Source: Forficula auricularia
Taxonomy: Eukaryota > Arthropoda > Insecta > Dermaptera > Forficulidae
Direction of reading: 5' to 3'
Length of the DNA stretch: 64,000 nt
NCBI GenBank assembly: GCA_024734495.1
Contig: JALMQS010000136.1
Coordinates: 2,194,929-2,258,928 of the forward strand
The position numbers were made by a program, and so were the translations under genes. Shown here piece after piece: positions 46,244-57,945 of the stretch (its first letter is position 1; every line of letters starts with the position of its first letter). The notes under the pieces are model-generated. The model made no database searches. It was not told the DNA's origin and worked only from the letters and a program-made list of their open reading frames with translations.

Positions 46244-48520
46244 TAAATGTTACCTCATATCTCCGCCAATTGTCAACCGATTTTGAAATTTTTATTTGCA
46301 TTGGGTCCAGTCTAGCTTCCGATTGGTCCCATTTTTTTCGATTTTTTCATAGGTATTAGACCTTTTTTATTAGGTTTGTTTAGACCTAACCTCTTTGTTT
46401 ATGAACCGATTTCGATGGTTCTTTTTATCCGAAAGGGGTGTCTTAGGGATGGTGTCATATTAATTTGGTCAAGTTCTGATGATATGATCACTATTAATAA
46501 CATCACTAAAAAAGAGAAAAATAAAAATTTTAAGAAAAAATAAAAACCGACTTCAAAAAATTAAATGCAACAAACAAAATACACTAAAAGGTATAAAATA
46601 ATTATTATCCTATTTAGTTACAACTAAACGACGAAATATTAAGATGAAATCACTTTTTTAAGTCGGTGCCAAACATATACCTTTTATGAATCGCACTCGA
46701 CGGATCTTACTTAGTACGTTTGGTGGGTACGCTCGCTTATAGGTATAGTTTGTTTGGCACCGACTTCAAAATAATTTCATGTTAATATTTCGTCGTTTAG
46801 TTGTAACTAAATAAGATAATAATTATTTATACCTTTTAGTATTTTGTTTGTTGCATTTAATTTTTGAAGTCATTTTTATTTTTTTCTTAAAAATTTTTCA
46901 AAATTTGTGGACATCTCGTATCGCTGCTTCCTTTGCATCAATTTAGTATTGAATTCTACTACTACCTCTTCCTTCGAAAATATCTCTAAATAATTACATT
47001 TCCTAATTTTTAACCGACTTCAAAAAAAGGAGGAGGTTCTCTATTCGACTGAATTTTTTTTTTTGTGCCTATGTTACCTCATATCTCCGCCAATTGTCAA
47101 CCGATTTTGAAATTTTATTTTGCATTTAGTCCAATCTAGCTTCCGATTGGTCCCATTTTTTTTTTCGTTTTTTTTTCATAGGTATTAGACCTTTTTTATT
47201 AGGTTTGTTTAGACCTAACCTCTTTGTTTATGAACCGATTTCGATGGTTCTTTTTTTATCGAAAGGTGGTGTCTTAGAGATGGTGTCATATTAATTTGGT
47301 CAAGTTCTGATGATATGATCACTATTAATAACATCACTAAAGAAAAATAAAAATAATTTTTAAGAAAAAAATAAAAACCGACTTCCAAAAAAAAATTAAA
47401 TGCAACAAATAAAATACACTAAAAGGTATAAAATAATTATTATCGTATTTAGTTACAGCTAAACGGCGAAATATTAAGATGAAATTACTTTTTTAAGTCG
47501 GTGCCAAACATATACCTTTTTATGATTCGCTACTCGACGGATCTTACTTAGTACGTTTGGTGGGTACGCTCGCTTATAGGTATAGTTTGTTTGGCACCGA
47601 CTTCAAAAAGTAATTTCATGTTAATATTTCGTCGTTTAGTTGTAACTAAATAAGATAATAATTATTTTATACCTTTTAGTGTATTTTGTTTGTTTAATTT
47701 TTGAAGTCGGTTTTTTATTTTTTCTTAAAAATTTTTCAAAATTTGTGGATCTCATTATCCTTTGCTTCCTTTGCATCAATTTAGTATTGAATTCTACTAC
47801 TACCTCTTCCTTCGAAAATATCTCTAAATAATTACATTTCCTAATTTTTAACCGACTTCAAAAAAGGAGGAGGTTCTCTATTCGACTGAATTTTTTTTTT
47901 TTTTTTTTTTTGTGCCTATGTTACCTCATATCTCCGCCAATTGTCAACCGATTTTGAAATTTTATTTTGCATTTAGTCCAATCTAGCTTCCGATTGGTCC
48001 CATTTTTTTTTCGTTTTTCATAGGTATTAGACCTTTTTTATTAGGTTTGTTTAGACCTAACCTCTTTGTTTATGAACCGATTTCGATGGTTCTTTTTTAT
48101 CCGAAAGGTGGTGTCTTAGAGATGGTGTCATATTAATTTGGTCAAGTTCTGATATGATCACTATTAATAACATCACTAAAAAGAGAAAAATAAAAATAAT
48201 TTTTAAGAAAAATAAAAACCGACTTCAAAAAATTAAATGCAACAAATAAAATACACTAAAAGGTATAAAATAATTATTATCGTATTTAGTTACAACTAAA
48301 CGACGAAATATTAGATGAAATTACTTTTTTAAGTCAGTGCCAAACATATACCTTTATGATTCGCACTCGACGGATCTTACTTAGTACGTTTGGTGGGTAA
48401 GTTGGGTAAGGTGGGTAGTTGTAACTAAATAAGATAATAATTATTTTATACCTTTTTAGTGTATTTTATTTGTTGCATTTAATTTTTTGAAGTCGGTTTT
48501 TATTTTTTCTTAAAAATTAT
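46244..48520 (+). repeat. Tandem array of three palindrome-bearing units (about 835 bp)
   Basis: The marker GTTACCTCATATCTCCGCC is at 46249, 47073 and 47920 (periods 824 and 847). Each unit has AACCGATTTTGAAATTT, AGACCTTTTTTATTAGG and AACCGATTTCGATGGTTC. It then carries an internal palindrome from ACCGACTTC...GTCGGTGCCAAACATATACC to GGCACCGACTTCAAAA...GAAGTCGG. Units are joined by ACCGACTTCAAAAAAGGAGG. The third unit lost the palindrome centre (near 48390-48415). No ORF. Confidence 0.8.
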
Positions 48521-48527
48521 AATATAT

Positions 48528-48605
48528 TAGGTTGGCAACTAAGATCCCGCCGTTGTTTTTAATAAAACATACAACTTTTTAATTACTACTAACCGAAAAC
48601 AATTA
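48528..48605 (+). mobile_element. mariner-type solo end
   Basis: TTAGGTTGGCAACTAAG after a TA is a classic mariner terminus; no partner end or transposase was seen. Confidence 0.45.
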
Positions 48606-48665
48606 ATTATCAAGAAATTATTAATATTTATTATTATTTTTCAATTCAATTATCAGTATTAGATT

Positions 48666-48742
48666 AACAAATCAGAGGAAAAAACGAACAATTAAACACC
48701 GGTCGTATGTTTTAAGTGTTCCTTTTTCCTCTGATTTGTTAC
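48666..48742. repeat. Short inverted repeat
   Basis: AACAAATCAGAGGAAAAA and TTTTTCCTCTGATTTGTT face each other across about 40 bases. Confidence 0.6.
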
Positions 48743-48914
48743 ATCTATTAATATTTATCCCTATAGTATGCAATTTCTTTAAAATTTCTATGTATGTTAT
48801 TTTTAATCGCGTCGATAAACTCATTACACTTTAATTCACAATTAACTTTCCCGAGGCTGCACTTTTTGATTTTGTATATATTCTGGACTTTTTAATGTTT
48901 TTCAAGGACGCCCG

Positions 48915-49053
48915 TTCAAAAACATCTCCCACAATGACAGCAAATATTGGTTATTCAAACTAAGTTATATTAGTACAAAATAAATAATTTCATAAGAACT
49001 TAGTTTGAATAATCAATATTTGCGGTCATTTTGGGTGATTTTTTGGAACATCG
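48915..49053. mobile_element. Small palindromic element
   Basis: AATGACAGCAAATATTGG...CAAACTAAGTT pairs with AACTTAGTTTG...CAATATTTGCGGTCATT; arms about 50 bp. Confidence 0.6.
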
Positions 49054-49576
49054 TCAATAAACTGTTTATAAGTTACTTATAAATTGTCAACAAAGTGTCA
49101 TAATTTTGATATTTCCATGGTTAGCTAAAATTAAATTCATTAAAAAGTAAATTTTCACGAAAGCGGCTTTATTAAGAAAACTTGATGTTTCAGCTATAGG
49201 GACATGATATATCCACTCTTAAAGCATTTTTCTTTGTCTTTCAATTTATTGAGTAATATATGGGGGTCTCATTTGAAAAAACTAACTTTTGACCCCTTTA
49301 TGAATAACGGAAATAATAGTAATCTTAGCACGTCCTGTATAATATGGAATCAATTTCTCGGCGTTAATTGAATACCTCGGAGTCTGTCTAAACTACCACC
49401 AAAATATTAACTTTTCATGAATTGAGAGCACTAATTTATTTAAGTTTAAATGGGGCCATGTTTTGGGCCATATTTACAACACAAATTATTTTATCACGAA
49501 AACCGATAGAGATAGGTATAGGACAATATTAACAAAAAAGTATTTTAATAAAAGGGTGGTTCTAAAAACGTGTTAA
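49054..49576. other. Unassigned AT-rich DNA
   Basis: No gene or repeat recognised. Confidence 0.3.
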
Positions 49577-49580
49577 TATA

Positions 49581-49765
49581 CGGGGTGTTCCATTTAAAAA
49601 AATAAAGCTGCTACGGCTTTTCGATGGAAGCCGAAACGTCGCAATGCTGAAACTATTTTAGATCGATAGAAGAGGTAAGAAAATATAAGGTGCTAAATTT
49701 TCAGAAAAATCCTGAATTCCGTTTTCCATAAACGTCTAACGTGCCATGGACGGTGAATCACCCTG
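49581..49765. mobile_element. Short TIR element with a GAAACGTC hairpin
   Basis: Ends CGGGGTGTTCCA and TGAATCACCCTG, flanked by TATA on both sides. GGCTT/AAGCC (49615-49619, 49628-49632) followed by GAAACGTC resembles hammerhead stem II and core, but the CUGANGA box is degenerate (CTGCTAC). Confidence 0.45.
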
Positions 49766-49799
49766 TATAATTATATTAGTGGGATGCAAAAAAAATTTT

Positions 49800-49841
49800 T
49801 ATTTCAAATGGTGTCGCGAACGAAAAAAGTTTAAGAAGCGC
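49800..49841 (-). mobile_element. Solo hAT-type end
   Basis: The minus strand begins CCAGCGCTTCTTAAACTTTT; no partner assigned. Confidence 0.35.
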
Positions 49842-50011
49842 TGGTAAAAGACATAATTTAATTTAATAAATTAATTAATGCACATAAAATCTCTTGAATT
49901 TTTTTGGCTTCTTTTAATAGATATTATTTTGCTTTTTCTAGCAATTTGAGTTAACATAGCATGTGGATATTTATTATATGAATAGAGCCGATCATGCACT
50001 ACGTGTTGACT

Positions 50012-50175
50012 TTAGTGGTGAGGAACATTTGGCCTGGAGGCTCCTGGCTGTTCTTGTGCGTTGACATAATGCTGGCTGTGGGTGTTCCCTGGGGTTGAGG
50101 GGGATCCTCTGGGCGTGGCCGGGAATCCTCCGCACTCGGAGCAATGCGGACTCCCGCCCCTCCACCCCATCATCC
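50012..50175 (-). other. Possible GC-rich exon (unassigned)
   Basis: About 200 bases here are strongly GC-rich in an AT-rich background, like the verified dpr exon. On the minus strand, just after a possible acceptor (TTGCCAG, AG at 50177-50176), a reading frame runs from two ATGs (50173-50168) for 53 codons to TAA at 50014-50012. The peptide is rich in Gly, Pro, Ser and His and starts MMGWRGGSPHCSECGG. Another minus frame and one plus frame are also partly open, so the frame is uncertain. It lies upstream of the dpr exon in the same orientation, so an alternative 5' exon is conceivable. No family is recognised. It could equally be a CpG-island-like patch. Confidence 0.22.
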
Positions 50176-50179
50176 CTGG

Positions 50180-51079
50180 CAAGGCTCAACCCTTTTAATG
50201 TAATTTTTTCATGTTCTTTATAAACAATAAGTGCAAATAGCCTCTGATTTAATGTTCCTATTCCGCCCCGCCCTGCTCACCCCGTTCATTGTGACCTCGG
50301 TTGGTCAAACCTACCCCACAAGCCATCCTTTATGGATAGAATAACAAATAAAATCTTGTCCAAGGAAAGAAACAATTTTAGAAAGAAAATCACAAGAGGT
50401 TGTTGATTATTTTAATTATATCCATCTCGGATCTAATAGATGACAATCTTTTGTTATTTTCTTCAAAATTTAAAGTATATAAATTGAATAGCCGCATTTT
50501 AAAATTGTAATTTTAATGGTAAAGTGTGATCTAAATATTTTCTCTCAAAGAGAAAATACTATGCATATAATATTTTTAATCATAGGTATATATCTATCTG
50601 GATCAAACTTTGTACCTTTTATACATAATCAGTAGACCCCGAAAAAGACTAAAAATGCTATAACTAACTACCCAAAATGGGAGGTGTGTGTGTGGGGGAG
50701 CGGGGGGGGGGGTTCTTAAAAAATTAAAACGATAAAATTTTCAAACTAAAAAATAAATTAAAAAAAGAGTTATTATTTTTTATCGGTGACTAAATTAGGG
50801 GTGGTTCAAAAAAAATAAATTCAAAAAAATACTACTATAGTAACATAAATCCTAGCCCCTTTGATCGATTGAAATTTTGCATACGCACCCTCTGTACAAC
50901 CTTATCAAAATGACTCACTATGTAAGAAATTGATAGTGACCAAAAAGAGAGGTGGCTGGGTTCTAAAATATTATTTTCAAAGAAAAATCGAAGAAAGCTG
51001 AATTTCTGATAGAATAGTCTCATACTTAAAGGGAGATATTATATTAATTGCTAATGTGCCCAACATTAAGAGGAGTGTT
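50180..51079. other. Unassigned DNA
   Basis: GC-rich to about 50340, then AT-rich. Contains a G-run at 50701-50712. No gene beyond the speculative exon noted separately. Confidence 0.3.
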
Positions 51080-51225
51080 TCGTAAATAATTATAAATTAT
51101 TTTAATAAATTTTTAACCGACTTTAAAAAAAGGAGGAGGTTCTCTATTCATTATTTTATAAAATCAGTCGAATGAGAACCTCCTCCTTTTTTAAAGTCGA
51201 TTTAAAAATTTATTAAAATAATTAT
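51080..51225. repeat. Inverted junction of the ACCGACTTC repeat
   Basis: AATTTTTAACCGACTTTAAA...GGAGGAGGTTCTC mirrors GAGAACCTCCTCC...TTTAAAGTCG around 51155. Confidence 0.75.
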
Positions 51226-52300
51226 TGTGAACCGATTTTGAAGATTTTTTTTGCATTGGGTTCAGTCTAGTTCTGATTGATTTTTTCATTGGTATTAGAC
51301 CTTTTTGTTAGGTTTGTTAAATTTTTACTTCTTTGTTTATTAACCGATTTCGATGATTCTTTTTTATTGGAAAGGGGTATCTTAGGGATGGTGCCATATT
51401 AATTTGGTCAAGTTCTGATGATATGATCAACGACGAAATAACGTAAATCTCCAATTTTTATGAGCAAATAATCGAAATTATGATAAATAAAATCTTTTAT
51501 AAAAAAATATTATAACATTCATTTAAAACCCGGAAACGTTTTGAGAGAATTTCTATTTTTATGAATTGAATTTATTAGCATTTTCTGATTCATTCACCTG
51601 ACGCTTTCTCTTACGAGATGCATGCAAGGTATTATATTAAGTCACTATTAATAACATCACTAAAAAGAAAAAAAGAAAAATAATTTTCATTAAAAAATAT
51701 AAAACCGACTTCAAAAAACTTAAATGCAACAAATAAAATAATAATAATTGAAAAATCAAATAAAATGCACTAAATCTAATTATCGTATTTAGTTATAACT
51801 AAACGGAAAGTAATGGCAACCTACCAAGAGTATAATTGCCTAGTAACCTCTCCAAATTAGCCGTTCGGAACCGGCGTTAAAAGTAGGTCTGTATATCTGT
51901 GTAAAACAACTAAACACACTCAGCACAGGTATGTGTGGAAGGATCCGACACCGTTTCGGGTATGGCACTCTGAAGAAGAAGAAGAAGAGAAAGTAAAGAA
52001 ATATTAGCCAAGTACTTTTTAAGTCGGTGCAAACATATTCATTGTATGAATCGCGCTTGACGGATCTTACTTAGTACGTTTGGCGGGTACGCTCGCTTAT
52101 AGGTATAGTTTGTTTGGCACCGACTTCAAAAAGTAATTTCATGTTAATATTTCGTCGTTTAGTTGTAACTAAATAAGATAATTACTTTTAGTCTATTTTA
52201 TTTATTTTAGTATTTTGTTATTATTTTATTTGTTGCATTTAAGTTTTTTGAAGTAGGTCTTATTTTTTTTTATAAAAATTATTTTAAATAAATATAAGAG
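51226..52300 (+). repeat. Fourth copy of the 835-bp repeat, SINE-interrupted
   Basis: Carries the array's markers (AACCGATTTCGATGATTC, ACCGACTTCAAAAAA, ACGGATCTTACTTAGTACGT, GGCACCGACTTCAAAA). The left palindrome arm is broken by the SINE at 51805. A block at 51430-51640 is absent from the array units. Confidence 0.7.
51805..51989 (+). mobile_element. 5'-truncated SINE (same family as 44178)
   Basis: Matches the 44178 element from GGAAAGTAATGGCAACC to TATGGCACTC and (GAA)n. The tRNA head is missing. GAAAGTAA occurs at both edges, as a short target repeat or microhomology. Confidence 0.75.
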
Positions 52301-54600
52301 AGTGGTCATGTGTATTGTAAAGTCATTTTTTGATATTTAAAAGGATAGATATATAGATAAATTTTAGAAAAAAATATAGGATTGTTTTAATATCAGATCT
52401 AAATCGTAATTCTATTCTCTTCATTATTAATGTGTGTTTTTTATGAGCATGAATATTCTATTTAAATATAAGCTGTAAGCAGAAATTTGATTATTCTATT
52501 TTGACAAAATAATGTTCTATGCGTGCATGTAAAAACTCGACTATCCTTTTTGCGTATTAGCGTATTAGCGCTAGTGCCATAGAATGTGTTGTTTTACGTT
52601 CTACATACATGTTATTAGTTGTTCTTGCCCTGTTAAGTACAATATATTCGTCTCACTATCAATACAGCCATTCAAATCAATTGTTTTATACTATGTATAT
52701 TACATCAAAAGAAACTCTATGTATTTCAGGGAAATTAGTGAAAAAAATGATATATAAATGAATTATCTCCTGCTAAAGGTTTTATTGCTGGAAAACCTTT
52801 ATTTGTGCCCCAATATTACTATCCTAAGTTTTTCCCCAAATCTGAATTGTGTAATTTTTTTTGGGCACTTCAAAATGAGCAAATTTCCAGGTTTTTTCAG
52901 TTTTTCTTGAATAACTCTGAAACGGCTTATCAAAACAAAAGGTATTCATTAAATAAATTAAAGGGCTATAAATTCCGCGTGAATTGATACCAATGTCATC
53001 CATTTCGGTTAATTAGAACCGGTATGAGCGCCTGTCAAAGATACTACTTTTTCCAAGTTTTTAATTTTTGTAAAAAAATGGCTCTTAGCACTATTACTCA
53101 ACATTTGAGTACCAATGCCTATTATATTAGAATACCCTAGTACTGGTATTCACCGGGCCCATTAATATGTAATATATACAATTATATATATGCATACACT
53201 TCACACACATCACACATTTGCCTGAACTAATGTAGATCAAATAAAATATAATTAGGTTCAGGATATTCAGCGCATTCATATTACTCCAAATATTTAATTC
53301 ATTCTATTTTTTTATTTTTTATTCTATTGTGTTTAGAAATGTTTAAAACATGGAAAAAAACTATTTTTCAAACATTTTTTTCTCTTTATGTATGACTGGA
53401 TTTCGAACACATATAATAAATCAAGAACTAAAAATTTGAGAAAGTTCTTAATAGTCTCACATTATGTGTATTTCCCAAAACGAAGAATGATTAGATTTTG
53501 GAATTTCTAGCCTAAAACTTCCTGTTCAAAAATGTAAGAAATAAAAAAAAAAAAAAAATAAAAAATAGAACTGCTCTATATAAAGAGCTATCGAAGGTTA
53601 TACCAAATGAGTCGATATTTGATATGTAAGTATGTATTAATAACTAGAACACAGGCCATTGCCAAAAAAAAAATCAGGTACTGTTAGTTAAATTTCGGGG
53701 AAGGGGTTATGAGAGTATGGATATACTCCTAGGAGTGGTAGTTTTAACCTATGTTTGCGACCCACAATTAGCCAAGAATATTCTTTGGTTCGCACAGGGT
53801 CATTCATAACAAATATTTTACTTCATTTTTTATTTTCAATAAGTTTACAAATAGGTATATTTTAATTTGTTAAATATTATTAAAACTAAAAATATTAAAT
53901 ACTAGAGTTAAAAAAAAGTAAGTCATTGTGAAATTGAAGAAAATTGTTTAAGTATAATCTACAAAAACATAATGAATATTTTTTTTTGAAGAGATGCGGC
54001 ATAGACATATTTTTCAAATATTGGACGCGGCTTAAAAATGTCCACTGGAGTAGGTAGGAGACATGACCTCCCAGATATCCAGATTGCTTATTTTTATCAG
54101 AGTAGTCAGATTATTTTTTTATTAAATTTTTATTGAACGTTTTATTTCGATGTTTACCTTAACATTTTCTGGGAGGGGGGGGGGTGCTAAATCGCTAAAA
54201 TTTGCAAAAACGTAGAATTTTAAAAAAGTTTTATATTTATTCCTCCAATAATTATTAATTATTCTTTTAAAGCTGAACAATATATGGTAAGTATTCAGTC
54301 AAAAGCAACTTTTGTTAATTTTGATATTTTTTCATATTTGATGACAATGATTTGATCATAAAAAGAGTTTTGTTAAATGCATTTAATTTTGGTAAAAAAA
54401 GTCAATTATTTCTTCAAATATAATATGTATGAAAAAAATGGCAGGATTTCCGCTAACCTCTATAGATCTATAGCTATTTTCATTTCAAAAAAGCAAATTG
54501 TGTTATCAAGTTCATCGGTCATCTGGCAAGCTTGTAGGCGGCAAGAGAGAGGCTGATTGCCCCTTTTCGGGATATTTAGTGAAGTGGGGACTATATTCCA
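52301..54600. other. Unassigned AT-rich region
   Basis: No gene. A 41430-like block at 53718 (GGATATACTCCTAGGAGT), a hAT-like end near 54045 (minus CCAGTGGACATTTTTAAGCC) and a G-run at 54173. Confidence 0.3.
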
Positions 54601-54639
54601 AGAAAACATACACAGCTTCTCCTCGACTTACGAAGTATA

Positions 54640-55227
54640 GGGTGTATATGCGAAATTTCGTAAATATCCATTAAAGGGTCTAGATCTAGAACTTATATTG
54701 ATAGTTCTTTTTTAAGCCCCAATTTTGGCCCCCGAAAAAAATATATTAATAACTTGTTTTATATTTCTTTTTCTTTTTGTTTGTTTTTTTGTTTAAACAT
54801 TTTATAATTTAATTTTTAACCCCCCCCCCCCCCTCTGCAGAAATTTTTTAGTTCAATTTTAATTTAAATCTCAATGGACCAAAACTACAAGTTAAATTTT
54901 TGTTTTGATGTTCACACTAGTATTTGAGCTAGAGATTATACGAAATTTGGTAATGTCAGACATTTTTGACAAAATTATTATCTCAAAAAATATCCTTTTT
55001 TCGATGTTTACTCATTAGAGCTTTTATAGACGAAAACGCCATTGTTTCGCTCAATTTTTTCTATCAATATAGTTTCAGCTGTTTTCGAGATATTTCGAAA
55101 AAACGAAGCAAAAAAAACTTTTTTTCATGCACGATTACAATACTGGACCATACCCTGAGTAGTAAAATAATAATGTTAATATATTGAATTTTGGCTAAAA
55201 CGAAAAATTCCCGAGCAACGGTCGGTA
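54640..55227 (+). repeat. Dispersed repeat I, copy 1 (Helitron-like 3' end)
   Basis: Homologous to 59030-60290: GAAATTTCGTAAATA, TTGAGCTAGAGATTATAC, TTTCAGCTGTTTTCGAGA. Ends with hairpin CCGAGCAACGGTCGG then ACCACTTAGT, resembling a degenerate Helitron terminus. Confidence 0.55.
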
Positions 55228-55640
55228 CACCACTTAGTGAAATATTATATTAGGATACTAACCTAAATCTAAAGAGAAAAGGGCGTGAAGCCCTACAGCC
55301 GCTAGCAAAAGTTTAATCATTCTGCAGTATCCTTTTCCCCTACAGACTGTAGGAATGAATGCTTCAGGATTACTTATAAATTATATCAAACCAGCCATTT
55401 CCTGCCTCATTTGCCATCCTTTTTACTCCATATTTCCTCTTTTAATTTTTAATCAGCCCAATATTATATAATCATTGATAATATATACATAATATTCAGA
55501 AAAAAATATACAGATTTCTGAATCAAATAATTTTCTTATCTAAATAATTATAGCCGATTATTTAAAAATATATAAATTATAATCAATCTAATAGTCGAAC
55601 GTTGTACGATGAAGGTGTAGAAAGTTTTTTTTTTATTTAT
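55228..55640. other. Unassigned AT-rich DNA
   Basis: Nothing recognised apart from short similarity of 55265-55320 to 34995-35040. Confidence 0.3.
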
Positions 55641-55649
55641 TTAATGTCG

Positions 55650-56260
55650 CCGGGATCAAAGCCCATTTAGACAGCACATAAGTAGAGTAATGTATAGAAA
55701 AATAACAGCTAAAGAAATACGGGTGTTTCGAAGATTGCTACGAATATCATGGATTGATCTGAGATGGAACACAACATGAGCAGATCCATCAGATAAATTA
55801 AAAGAAAAACATATATCTTTGTGACTTGATATATTTATTGTCTTTTTCAACTTTGGACTCACAAGAGAGCAGCGCACGGAACAAGAAGGAAAATATTTTT
55901 AAAATTGGATTAAATTTTTATGACATTATGTATGGTTGGTCTATCTAAAAATCCCAAATTTATTTTTTGAAAAATTAGAGTTTTAAATGAACTTTTCTAT
56001 TAGTCATTTGTCGTTAAAGCACAGATCTTTGGCGGCCTGAGTAAGATTTTGATTTTGCTTCCTTGAAAATTCTTGTCTTAAAAATTTCAAATAAAACAAT
56101 CAAAATTGTTACTAATAATAAAGTAATAAATAATTTCAATTAAAATTTTAATTAATTAATTATATATTAAAATAAATAAAATGCAAATAGCTTTGCTCTG
56201 ATCTCTGGTGGAGCTCGTGATGGTTGCCAGGCCCAGTGGTGTTTGAATTTATCTAATATA
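55650..56260. repeat. Dispersed repeat A, copy 2
   Basis: Homologous to 3809-4500 (see there). The minus-strand frame at 55656-55877 includes SDGSAHVVF and NTRISLAVI in one frame here, whereas copy 1 has them in different frames. A decayed mobile-element ORF is possible. Confidence 0.55.
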
Positions 56261-56349
56261 ATCATATTATTAATTTATTGTATATTTAAATATATTAAAT
56301 TTTAATATGTTAAAAAATATTTCAATAGTACACTATTGTTGATTGAATT

Positions 56350-57807
56350 AAATTATATCCATAGATATAATGTATCGCTCATGAAGAGACATTTGGATCC
56401 CAAGATCTCAAAAAACAGCATAAATAAATTAAAAATAAGAAAGAAATCGATCTTATTTTAATGCCAACTATTAGGAGGTTCACAACAGCTTCTAATATAA
56501 AAAAAATAGCATTTCAATTAAGAATGATACTGTTTAAATAAAATTGTATGAAAACATCTAATTTCCTGTCCGCAGCAGCGAATCAACTATAGATATTCCA
56601 CAATGTTTTATTTTTTTTCCTCATTACATATTATTACATTAGTATTGAAATTTCATATCTATGAAACATTTTCTTGTATCTTTTAGACAAAATAATTATT
56701 ATTAGGAAATTTGCATTTTAAAGGGTAGTTTATTTAAAGTCCTATTTGAAAAAACGCTAATAACTCCTTTGAAATTTTTTTTTAAAATATGAAATTAATA
56801 TGTCTTATAAAACAATTAATTATGAATCTTTCAATACAATTTTGAACAAAATCGATGGAAGACTTTTCGAGAAAATTGTCAAAAACCATCTGAACCGTCA
56901 AAAAAACGATGTTTTTTGAAACCACGAGAGGTGTTTGACAAAAGTTTAAAAAGTCATATGAAACAAAATATTGACTTGTGACATGGAGGAGAATTTTAAA
57001 ATGTTTCTAAAACGGCCTTTCATTGACGGTTTTCGGGGTTTTTGACAATTTTCTCGAAAAGTACCTAATCGATTTCATTCAAAATAGTATGAAATGATTT
57101 ATAATTAATAGTTTTATAATATCTATTAATTTTATATTTTTTTAAAAAAATTTCGACGGAGTTATTGGCGTTTTTTCAAATTGGACTTCAAATAAACTAC
57201 CGTTTAAAATTCAAATTTCCTAATAATAATTATTTGATATAAAAAATAAATGAAAATAACACATAGATATGAAATTTCAATATATTTGAACAAATATCTA
57301 TTGAGAAAAAAAATAAAACTGTTAGTTGATTTGATTCAGGAGAGAAGAAATTGAATCTTTTCATACAATTTATTTTAAACTACAAAATTCTTAATCAAAA
57401 TTCTATTTTCTTATATAATAGACATACTGTGAACCTTCAGATAGATGAAATCAATAAAATAAGATTTTCATTTATAATTATTTGGTCTGTTATATCCAGA
57501 GAATGTCACGCCATCAGATACAATATTGGAATTTTTTTAGCGCGCAAACTATCTTAGATTTTTATTGATTTATGTTGAAAATGAAATCTTGTTTAATAAA
57601 GATCATTATATAAATTTGTGTGACTCAAAGGGTTAGGCAGTTATGGTGAAATTTGTGTGGAAATTTAGATAAATCCTGCTCTAGATGCTTAAATATTCTA
57701 CATATTCAAAAACTCTAATGAAGAAACATTTTGATATTTTAATTTACTAAAATTAAGTTCATTATCTGTATATAGCTCCGATGACTATTTAAATATCTAG
57801 AAACGAT
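56350..57807. mobile_element. Long palindromic element, copy 2
   Basis: Same family as 21003-22455, axis near 56955. The right extension ends CTCCGATGACTATTTAAATA, the inverse of the start at 21003. Confidence 0.7.
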
Positions 57808-57945
57808 TCTTCTTCTTCTTCAAGTGCCATAAGCGATTCCGAGTCTCGACGATTACTGTGGAGAGTATCCTCTCCATTGTAATTTTCCAGGGGAAATTTT
57901 TCATACGGGTGGTTTCCCATTGCCTTCCCCTGTAAGGATAAGATT
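57806..57945 (-). mobile_element. SINE with the same (GAA)n tail, different body
   Basis: The minus strand has GGGGAAGGCAATGGGAAACC, a conserved-looking SINE core, and ends TATGGCACTTGAAGAAGAAG, the tail shared with 44178. It abuts the end of the palindrome exactly. Confidence 0.55.

Noticed and set aside
54814..54834. Poly-C and poly-G runs (also 18886, 31249, 32578, 33225, 50701, 54173) as regulatory sites
   Set aside because: Simple homopolymers, length probably sequencing-dependent; no supporting context.
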